DNA of 64,000 nt from assembly GCA_935421135.1 (NCBI GenBank), contig OW285188.1, positions 11,636,733 through 11,700,732 on the forward strand, written 5' to 3'. This DNA comes from Bugulina stolonifera (Eukaryota; Bryozoa; Gymnolaemata; Cheilostomatida; Bugulidae). Under the pieces are notes generated by a model, which worked only from the letters and a program-made list of their open reading frames with translations, had not been told where the DNA came from and did not search any database. Position numbers and translations under genes: made by a program. Positions 13,701 through 25,700 of the stretch are shown one piece after another; the stretch's first letter is position 1; each line of letters begins with the position of its first letter.

Positions 13701-16700
13701 CTACAGTTTTACATAAATATTTTACACCCACATGAGGCCAAACTATTGAAATCTGGACCAACTATGTTTTGTGATAAGGTTGCATAGCATATAATATACT
13801 TAGACTTTATCTTTACCTCTTTACAGCCTCCTAGCTCGCTACTTTTCAGATCGAGTTCTACTCGAGAAAAGTCGCCAGGTGGCTTTCACAGCCTCCTGTC
13901 CCCTGGGTTCAAGGTGAGGGGGCCAAGAAACAAATTTAGTGTATTTTTATAACTAATCCTGCTTTAATTGTTGTCTTTATCTTGCCTTGTTTCTTGTGTC
14001 TTCCAGCATGGTCTGCCCTTGGCTATGTTGCTCCATTGCAGCTGAAAAATTATGAGCATAGTCGAGTCGCTTGTGATGTCACATTTTTGCAAAAAATTAC
14101 TTGCAATGTTATTTTTAATTACTTCCTATTATCATATAATTAAAAGTTTGAAACTTGGCAAGGTAACGCCTAAGCTGTATTTATTTTCGTAATCAGTCTC
14201 TCGTCTCTGCTTTGTATCTCATTTATACCTGACATAGTTGTTATACGAATGGCTCCGCTATATCGAGTTGACACTAATTTGTTTGAGTGATTTTCATACT
14301 TAGTTGACTTCACATATTTTTAGTTTCTAGTCTATCTCTGTACAGCTTCAATATTATTTTCTAATTCATGATGATATGCCAATATATGACTTGGCTATGA
14401 CCTAAACTGTGGTAGAGCATGCCTTCAAATCTAAATTCTCTCTGATTCCTCAATAAATTATGGTAATTAGTAGCCATAATATACATCTATATAACGCTTT
14501 TGTGAGTGTGTATGGACTATCTTAGCTAATAAACATACCTGTCTATCATAACCTTCACCACACAATGGTACCTCAATGCTCCAGTAAGGATGCATGGGTC
14601 AGACCAGAGCCATTGAAAGGCTATTCCTATTTAGATTCTATTCGGTAATGTGTTGGGCTACAAAGATGGTAGTTTGGCTCTGGGTCAGACCAAACTACCA
14701 TCTTTGTAGCCCAACACATTACCGAATAGAATCTAAATAGGAATTTTTGTGGTAGTTGGAGAATCACTTGTAAGATGGCAGGTTGAGACAGGTTATGCTG
14801 TCATGATGATATTCATACATGTTTAGTTATACTAGCCTTTCCAACTTAACATTGGACTCTAGCAGTTAGCTGACCTCCGACTCTAGCAGTTAGCTGACCT
14901 CCGCGTGTTGTTGTAGACTTCTACTTATCTATGGTTTTAGTTTCTCTAGTTTGGTCCAAACCTTTGACCTGAATTATCACTCAACTGTTCTATGTAAGAT
15001 GACACAGCTGGCCTCTTGACACATGCATAAACTGTATTATACTAAAATGTACTGTATTCTTTATAACCAATGCAGTATTATTTTGCTTGTCTCTATGCCG
15101 ATTCATTTGATATACTGTTATTAGTACCACATACCCACCCATGTTATAATATATTCATGTTTAATTTAGTGTAAAATGAATTATTTTGTGTTTGTTACAG
15201 TCACCTGTTGTACCAACTCTTTCGTCACAGCAACCGAGGTACGTTACTAACTGGTTTGACTCATTTTGATCTTTCACATGTTGAGGATTTACTGAGTGAT
15301 TGTGTAACTGAGATGACGCAGTATGAGTTAGGTCTGCACTGTAGGTACAGGAAGTAGTCCTCAGCAGCCTTCAATGTTTCTATACAGAAAGAAATTCAAA
15401 TTCACATTAAGAAATTGAATTCTTGTGACATTTTGCGAGCAACTTTAAGTTGATTTGAGTGTAGCTATATTTTTGCTAAGAAAGTTGAGTTATTACCCCT
15501 TTAATATGACTGAACAAATTATGTTATGTCTATGATTATATCGCTGACCATCATGCTACATGTATAATTATGTACATAGTTCAAACTTTTATGTGCCAAG
15601 CTGCATGGGTGTACATACATGTATGCTCCTGGTGGAAGGCTGCATGCGTGAACTTGCTTGCTATGGGTTTGGTGTCATGGTACAGGGGCCCTTCATCTGT
15701 CTTTCTATTCTATTGCCACATCACCATCCAAACACTTCACTTCACACAGTAAACGTGCACCGCCACTCCACACAAGAATGTCGAATCTTAGATACTGCGT
15801 AGCGTAGTGCGTATACAGCACCTGCTCTTGCCCTGAAATGGCTTGTGTAATTTTGTATTATTTACCATTAAATTTATTGTATGATCCAGTCAAGATCAAA
15901 GTCCTGCTCTATTGCATTGGAACAAAATTAAGCAACACCTTTTGCATCTGTAAGTGAACAACAAATTTAACTTCACAGTTTTAGTGTGATTGTCTTATCC
16001 AGTGTGGAGTCGTGTCCACCTGTAATCCGTAGTCAATGTCTTTGGTCGACCTCACCTTGTACAATTAGTAAAATTGGCGCCAAACTTCATGCTTAAATGT
16101 AATCGTTTGTTCTAACATTTCCTCCTTTTATGTACATGTAGGCCTCGTTTTATACTTTTCATCTCATTAGGAAAAAGAGTAGTTTTGGATTTCCGGCGGC
16201 ACTATCTTTTCCCTCCCACTCCTTCTTCATGATTCACTGGATTAAGCTAATCTCACACATGTGACTCTGATAGTCTGTCTGTTCTTCTCTAATGCTTGAC
16301 TATCGCTATGACAACCATAGGTGAAAGGTGCACAGCAACTGCAATCGTTGATTGGTTCATGGTGAACTGGTTACCTCCTACTACATGTGTAAGAACATTT
16401 CTGTCTTTGCTCGATGCTCTTAACTGGTTTCGGGTTGCTGTTGGCTTCTGGCCTTTCTCTGCTTCTGCTTCGACTGATCATTGTTTTTCTGTAGAAACCT
16501 TCATTCTAGGTGGTTTATATTCCAGCAACAGCAGTGAACTTATTGGAGAAAGCATAAAACTACTGGGCTATAAAAAGACTCCATTCGAGTATGTTAGAAA
16601 TTTCCAGACTTCATCTTTCAAAATTTTAATCAGAGTATATTTTAGTCTCCATTTGCAACTATATGTCACCAATCTACATTAGCGCTCAACATCCTTCAAC

Positions 16701-19700
16701 GGTAGTCCTCTGTCAGCTGTATGTCACACCATGCATTCTATTCTGTGGTCTTTACTTGTCGTAGTGTCGAGATTTTAGTGTTAGTCTTTCGTTTCCTGCT
16801 CAGTAATGGTTTCCCTTCAAATTGCTGTATTTATTAGTTTGTTTGCTAACAATGGTACTGTCGGTTTCCAACCTCTTTATGCTATAGTGGGTGGTTACAG
16901 TCATATTATATCTGTTAATTCTTTTGCAGCCGTCATGAAATGGGAGACAGCATTATGAGTCCAAGGTAAGAAATGTTCCAAGATTAAATTTATTTTTCTT
17001 AGCAGCGAAAACCAATACACAAATACAACTTTTGGCATTTTCTCCTGTGATTTCAGCTATAAGCTTCATGCTCACTGACTGTACTGAACTGTACTTTACT
17101 TTACTATATTGCCTTGTCATCAACTTATCGTTACACTGTTAGGGTTCACAGAAGAGACTCGGCTGAAAAGAAATGATGTTTAGGTGCATGAGAATCTGGC
17201 GATAGACTGACATACACACATGTACATGTTGTATATTATGGGATGTTTTTATAGCATTGGAGACTCATACTCTCCTTCCATGGAGTCTTTAGTTGATGAC
17301 GGAAATGCTGATGATGAGTATGAGGATGACCCTGAACTCTGTGTCAAAGGTCACGAGTCGGAATCGTGGAGTGAGACAATCGATAAAAAGGTGCTAAAAA
17401 ATCAAAAAGCAAAATACATTCAGCGGCAGGACAATATTTGGGGTAAGAGCCGTATCGTCTAGCAGCGCCATCTCCATTATACAATGTATACACCTGTACC
17501 TGTATATATTAGTACACAGTTTACAAAATGTATCCAAGTTTTGGGAACTCTCATGTCTGAACTTGTGTTGCAACTGAAGTGTTTCGTATTACTACTTGTC
17601 CTGTGTAGCTTTTTTATATGCGTTTGTTGTGATATGCATTAAGAGTATTTGTCTAACAACTGATTCTATTTTAACAGAGTTGATAGCGACGGAAAGACAG
17701 TATTGTGTCAATCTGAAGATCATGCAGAAGGTGTTCGCAGCTGGCATGAGGAATGAATGCACACTTCCTGAGACAGCCATTAACAGAATATTTCCAGAAT
17801 TGGACGAGCTAATCGACCTACATCAAGCATTCCTTTCTAGCCTTCTAGACAGACAAGATAAAAAACCAGACAAAAGTATTGATCACATTGGTGAGTGTAT
17901 ACTTCTATGTTTATTTCTCTCTGTGTTATCTGGTATGGAATCTCTTCTAGCGATATCTGATTGTGTTCAAACTTGTTTCTACTAGGATCTGAGGTACATT
18001 GGACATTCCATGGTGACCAACCATACTTCCCAGGCACATTTGTAATATATAGAGTGTACTTCTACTGTAGTTGAAAACATACCAATCCACTGGTGGATTA
18101 AAATAATCTAATCTACCATCTTGGTCTTGTTTAGAATAAATTTGTTGAACATGGGTATACTTATATACTTATATGTACATGTATATCCTCCTTGGGTGAT
18201 CCTACCTCAGATTTCTAAAGAAAACTAATGGGTATTTACCACAAAGGTTCCGCTTACCACTAAACTATGTTAATATGTGGAGATTGTCTCTAATACACTT
18301 ACTAGTAGCTGTCTATGTTTATTATGACGTCTGCGTCTCCTAGGTGAGATTATTATACAACACTTTGGTGGGCCAGCTGGAGAGCGAATGAAGAAATCAT
18401 ATGGAACGTTCTGCAGCAGACACAAGGAAGGCATCGACTATTACAAACAGCTATATAAAGCCGATAGGAAATTTCAGACATTTATAAAAGTAAGGATTGG
18501 TTATACTGTTACACTTATTTAGGTTCTGTTTGATGCACTGCCGCAGCATAACTTTAGAATTTACTAGAAATGAACAATTTTTCCTGCAGAAGGATTCTTA
18601 CCTGCTGATCGATGAACCTATAGCATTAGTTTGATGCTGTGTTCATGTTGGTTTAACTTGAGAACCCAGTATTGCTCTACGTCCAACTTGAGTAACTGAG
18701 TAATGTGATGGAAATTTTATGCTGACTTGGTTTCTGTTTGTAGAAAGTGAGCAACAAGGCTTGTACAAAGAGAAGGGGTGTACAGGACCTGGTAACAGTG
18801 GTCACCATGAGAATGACCAAGTATAGAACTCTCATAGAAAATATAATCAAGAACACAAAAGGTAGAAAAACTTACACTGTATAATATTATACTCTATTGT
18901 TTGTGTACACATCTGAATGAGTATGTATTATGTAATGCTTATAGTTTAATAAGTTTATAATCGGTAAGTTAGGGTTTAGCAAAATGGGAAAAATTTGGTA
19001 AATTTTTTTCTTGCCAAGACTGAAACGAAAGCTTCAAGGTGCCTTTTTAAAATCGTTGTCTCACTGGGGTCGATTGCTTTTACTTTTAACTTGGGAATTG
19101 CTGTGGTTAGTAACAATGGTTAGTAAGTGAGCCTTTCTCCAGAGTTGGTGACTTGGGTACTTAGCACACTGCAGAGCTAACGGCTATGCATTATACATCA
19201 GTTCTTACAGTGTGTAGTTCATTGCCAGCCCATTTATCAGGATAATCAGCTAACCTGGAGGAATTAATAGGCTCTACAGATATACTCCTCTTCCTCTAAT
19301 CCCATTATTTATTGTTTTCCAATATGCAGTAGCAACTGTGTATTATATAATTATATCATATTTTTAGTTGTTCATGGATCATAGATACAGCTTAGTGTCT
19401 ATCATCCCAACAATTAAATATGCCATGTAATGTTTGGGATAGACCGGGTTCTGAACCCTACAAAACTATGGTTGGTCTGGCTCGTCTCCTACAGTACCCA
19501 CTCTAAAACCTTAGTCTGGATCCTGTAATAACCCTGGTTACTGGCCTGTTAGAAGCTGTGCTTGTCAAAATAGTGTTCTGCTTTAGCATTAATTGTTCTA
19601 AAAATGAACTTTTTATAAAATTGAATATCATTAATTTAGGGTTTGGAGCCTGGTGGTTTTACTTTTTGACTGTATTTTAATGATTTTATAAATAATTATG

Positions 19701-22700
19701 TTAATTGAGTGATATATTGCTATTATATTATCAGAATAATTGTTGCTTGGTGAAACTTTCTGTGATATATTTATCGGAAGTGATTGAAAATAGCCATCTT
19801 TAATTTTAATATGAATATGTTTGTAATTCTTCGTAGAGAGTAAAGATAAACAAGACAAAGAGAATTTAAATAAAGCCTTGGATCTAAACAAGGACATCTT
19901 ACGGCACATAGACTCAGCCATACACAACAGAAATCAAGAACTTAGGCTACTAGAAATTTACACCAGAATGGACGCCAGATCTACAGCCACTTACGACAAA
20001 ATCAAAAAGTTCAAGGTAAACATTTGTCACAGACGGACTCACTTGATCAGTTTGAGGGATTGACCAGGACTGTTGATGATATTATTTACTGTTTCACACT
20101 GTGTTGCTCCTTTGTTTCAGAAATCAGATCTCACGGCTAAGAGTAGGAAACTGCGGCATGAAGGAGTGTTGTCATGGCGTAACGCTCGCGAGAAAGAGGT
20201 GGAGATGCTGGTCATCGTCTTATCAGACGTGATATTATTCCTGCAGGAGAATGACAAGAAGTATTCCTTCTTCACACAAGATAGTAAAGTATGTCTTTAG
20301 ATACCATACTATTAATGATTTTATGCCATTCTATTCAACTGGACGTAGCTTAACTGGAATCATTTGGTATCCCCTCAATTTATTCTTTTATGACGGCAAA
20401 ATCACAGTTAATCAAGTCATTGCAACTGATTCGATGCAATAGACCTTTTTATCAGCGATGTACATTTGTAGCTTCAGTACCTCAGAATATAATCTCAGTT
20501 CTGTGAACACTAGGTTACTCTGAAATCATTTCTATAGAGAAAAAGGACTGAAAGAAGACATATTACGCTTACTACTTGTATGGTGGATATTGAACATGGC
20601 AACCATATCCAGTATCAATGCTCACTTGTTGCAAAGGTGCAGAATATTTAATAATAATAATATAATAATTATAATTTATTGCAGGCGAGTGTAATACCAC
20701 TTTCCAATCTGATCGTGCGGGAGAAAGGAAGTACCAAGGATAACCGAGGTATATATCTGATAAGACAGTCTCGGGAAAACCCCGAGATGTATGAGTTGGT
20801 GTGCAAGTCATCTCAGGAACGTAAAGAGTGGATAGACCTTCTAAGGAAAGCTGTGGACGAGAGTCCAGAGGAAGGTATGTCTATTTCCTGTTTAGTCTTC
20901 GTTCCTGCTCGTAGCGTATTTATAGCTGCTAGAACTACATATTTACATTCAAATATGTAATCCTATGCCCTATGTGTACTTTGGTACCATTGAATCTCAA
21001 TTTAAGCTTTGATAAAGGGGTCCACTTATCTAGTACATGTATATTATGGTAGGAGATATCATTGAATAGTTCATAAACATGCAGCGTTCAGTTCCTTTGC
21101 CATAATAATAGCCATGTCGCTAGGCAGTTTTGTCAATGGATCAATGCACATGAGATGTTCGTATTGTTCTACACATATTTGAACTTGGACAAATAACTGG
21201 TAACTGTGATAACACACTCTTATCAATTGATACATAGTCATGAAGGAATCTCAACTATCAATGCTATTTATATATACATGTAGCTGAAATCAGCTAGTGG
21301 AATTCTCTATCATATACAGCTCAGGTCATGTGTGCACAAGTGGAAGCTAAACAGATTACCTCTGATCATATGTTGTTGCCCCATGATCTACAAGACGTAT
21401 CAGTGGGGTCAAGAGTTGCTTCCTTTTTTGTTATCATTACCACAAGGCGCCATATCTATTCATTGTTAATACAGCTTATGTTCATCAAGGCTCCGTGGCG
21501 CAATGGATAGCGCGTCGGACTTCTAATGGTTAGATGTTATTCGGAGGTTGTGGGTTCGAGTCCCACCGGAGTCGATTGTTTTTTTTTTTAATTTTTTGTT
21601 AGTTTCAATTCAGAGGCTGCCAAATTGTAATCGTGTTTTATCAATATTTGTTTAGATGAAGGTGTTATTAATGAAACTGAAGAAGAACACCGAGAAGTTA
21701 TCGCTAAACTAGGAAAACTTCGTGAATATGTGGAAACACTTGACTACAAAGACAAAGAACTGGAGAAGTTTTGTAGAGAGCGCTTTTCGATTATTGCTGA
21801 TATAATGCAGGTCTATGACTATGCTGATGTCTTGCAAAACGTAAGTTAGTGTATGACCCACATGTGTAAGTATAGTGTACATGTAAGTCAATTTAGGGCC
21901 CACATTTGTAAGTACAAGTGACTTTAACATTCGGTTGCTTTTACAAAATCATCTCTATAATTATAAAGCCAATACTATGTTTATGTTTTGGATTGCAACT
22001 AAAATAACCATTCTATGACTGATAGATATTCAATTTTTGAGTGGTTGGTTAAAATAAAACCCACTTGATTTAGTTTCGGTTTATTCCCAAGTCAGAACAG
22101 CTGCTTGTAACCTTGTCTTATTGTTTAGATAAAGTCTTGCTACGACGAGGAGGGAGAATTACTGAGTGCTAGTGAGTTAATCAGACTGTGTATAGATGAG
22201 GCATCAGTGCTGGCGTCCCTCTACCAGACCGTGCCTGCCACTACTAATCTGGGTAGAAGTTGGAGCAGTGTAGGTGAGAGACAGAGCCCTACATACCAAC
22301 AAGTACCTCTCCCCAAGCGTGCCGAGACATTTAATGGATTCGATCAGGATCAAGTTAAGTCACCTGGTGAGTAGGCCCCTTGATGCTAATCTCCTGTCTA
22401 TAATCCTCTTCTATTCACTGATTGGCTGAAATGTACATCACACACTTGCTGTCCACCCATACTACTCAACATGCTAAAGCATTGGCAAACAATTTAATTG
22501 TATTAATATAATATTATGTGTTCTGAAGTGTATTGGTGCTAACATTTCTTTCTCCATCCTTTTATTCCTTTAGTGAGAGTTAATAACAATATATAGGTGC
22601 ATTTACACTACACCAACTCCAACTTTGGAATTTTTCTCTCAATCTCCGCGAAGTTGATGTTGTGTAAACAATAAAATCGGAGTTGGAGATGCCTATTGTC

Positions 22701-25700
22701 AGTGTTATCCTACCACGCTCCAAAATATGAAGATTTAGTTTGTGCTAAACTATAATGTATAATTGTATTATGTTTTACTTTCTGTTATGTTATCATAAAC
22801 ATCTTCAATATTCATGTATGTTGTGAACTAAATGCTTGCTATTTGTAGCAGCAGTAAATCGTTCAATTCTTGATAGAAGTGAGGTGGATGGCAGAACGTC
22901 TGGTTCACTTACCTTACAGCAAGACAGCGACTGTGAAAGCAGTATGGATATGGCACATAAAGCGGTGAGTAACCCCCACCCCACCTGTTTTACTGTTCAC
23001 ACATAGAACATGAGCTTTTTGAATAGAGCTGTTTGGTATATGACCTTGTGACCTTGGAACTAGGGACTGCAGCACTCCCTATCAAATGTCATAATAACTC
23101 TCAAGTATTCCAATGGGCATGATGTTATTTATAGACACGGGTTTCTTTATTTTCCATACCTTGGTGTTGAATGTGATTGTGAGTTTGAATCCGACAAGTA
23201 AAACGTCATGAATATTATAACTATATTATAACTATATCTAGCTGTACGGTACATACCTTATTCATGCCTATATCTAGCTGTACGGTACATACCTTATTCA
23301 TGCCTATATCTAGCTGTACGGTACATACCTTATTCATGCCTATATCTAGCTGTACGGTACATACCTTATTCATGCCTATATCTAGCTGTACGGTACATAC
23401 CTTATTCATGCCTGATGATTAACTGATAAGAGTTACGCTGCTATCCATTTGGTAGATTACACCATCAGCACCTTCCTCGAAGGTGTGTCGTAGAGGAAGT
23501 ACGGCTGGTTTGAGTAGAAATCTATCTGGTAGCTCCTCAGTCAGGAGAGCTACTAGTCTCAGGGTATGACAACTCCTCTATGAGTTCCCTCTCATTAGTT
23601 TATCAGTATCCAGTACTAGTGTCTTGTGACTGGCTGGTTGTGTGTTATGGTCTCTCTGGTGAACAGACAGAGAGTGTTATGCTGTGTACCGTGGCTAAAT
23701 AATGACCTGCTAGATGACCTTGAGAGAATCACCCGCTTTGCATTCTGAACGTAATATATTTTTGTACTAGCAATATACATACTGCCTGAATTGTCATAAC
23801 TGAGTACAGTTTTAGCACTTGGATTCATGATTGCACTCTTCCAGTGGATTGCATTTTGTCTCCGAAAGTAAAATTGGCGTTGTTGGAATCATAAGCATGT
23901 TTTGAAATTGTCTGCCCATGGATTTAGCTTGCCAAGTGTGGAGTATAGGCAATGATCAATGTCGCCAATGTGATTGTCCAGTTCACCTTTTCATTACTAT
24001 CAGTGTTACTATCTCTTTAATTGATTGTAAATGAGTATGCTATCAAATACTGATAGCCTAACTATCATACACTGCATGTATGATATCGTATGTTACATTA
24101 AAATCCTAAAAGTAAACAAAATATGCCTAGATTAGTGCCGATACAAGTTATATCACATGCTACCATTATACTCCCAACTCTTTACTCTCTAAATGATAAG
24201 AAACGATGAGCAAACTCTTTTTAAACATTTGTTTTGATTTGCTATCTTCACTTTATATATCCTTATCTCTGATTGGGCCAGACACTGTGCCGTCAACGTA
24301 ATCAATGACGCCAGCTATTCAAATCACCTAATTTAAATCCAAATCAGGTTTTGGCTCCATGCGCCACATTGTTCAGCTCGTTTGACCTTTGAACTTTAGT
24401 TGAATCGGAACTGTGTGTCTTGTAGGATTTGTTTGTCCGTTCTTCCTCTATGGTAATATTTAGAAATATATCATACATGTATCTCAGAAGTCAATTATTT
24501 GGATAGGTCCATTAACATATTATCCACTTACTACTAACGCTATGCTTAGCCTCGGTTCTAAATCTTTCAAAGGAATGAGTGAGAATAGAGATAGGGCTAG
24601 GAATATGCATTTCCAGCCTAACTTATCCACCAAGTCTTTTGGAAAGTTTAGAACCCCGACTAGTGCCAAAAGTAGAATGCATTTTTCATGTGTTGACTGG
24701 AATTGTCTCCTCCCATTGTTTTGGCATGGCAAGACAACTCCTGTAATACTCACTTAGTTTTGTTCATAATTATAATCATTGCTGAACTATTTAATCATTG
24801 CCATAATGTATAAGTTTATTCTTTCTCAGAACCTTTTGAGGGAATATAATATTATTATATATCTTGGTTTTTATTCTGATTTAGTTACAAATAGTAGAAT
24901 AATAAATCAGTGCATTGCTCATCCATTACTACATGGCTATTGTTTCTAAGCACAAGTTGTTTTTTCAATTTTAGGAAACGTCACGAAATATTTCTGTAAA
25001 CCGCCGCTCAAGTTCCAACATTTTACAACAGTTTCTAACTACAAGTTCGTCTACAAGACATGAAGAATTAGAAGGTGCAAATGATTCACTGTTAGCCATG
25101 TCTAACATGCTAGCGATCACCTCAATCATACCTCCTACACCCGAGCAGGCACAATCTGTCACCCAGCTGAATGAATATCTACACGGTATACTGGTATGTG
25201 CCCCAGATATCCAATCATCAATTTTATCCTCTGATGATGATACTCGGATGAGTATTGAAATATTAGGAAATTAATCAAAAATTAAAATTCGTCTTGTATT
25301 ACTATTTATAATTAAAATACTAGCTCACACTAACATCTTTGAATTTTTTATAAGCAATTCTCAACAATTCACTCGAGGGAACTATGAGCGTGACACTGTT
25401 GAGCAGGGTGGTCCTTCCATTAGGATTATGTATGTAGTGTTTATGTCATAATGTAGTTAGGGCTGTTATGTACGATTACTAGGTTAATATGTTGTCTTTT
25501 CACTTAGCTCAAATGTTTAACGTTGTACTGTCTAAACATGAAACGTAAGCCGAACACTTAACATCCGACCTATAGGTAAATCCATTAAGCATTGTTCTAT
25601 TTTTATCAACCTATGAGAAATCACCAAATTCTACATCACTATCTATGTGTTCTCAGACTGTGTTATCTTGCCCTCAAGTTGTTGTACTTGCAAGTAGCTG

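Noticed and set aside
16162..16682. Possible exon after an acceptor at about 16170 and a 128-codon ORF at 16296-16682
   Set aside because: The stretch stops after about 30 codons in the incoming phase and the longer ORF has no splice links or domain; constitutive exons on either side join without it.
22590..22690. Short imperfect inverted repeat in a RhoGEF intron (ccaactccaac / gttggag)
   Set aside because: Arms are short and mismatched; not enough to call an element.
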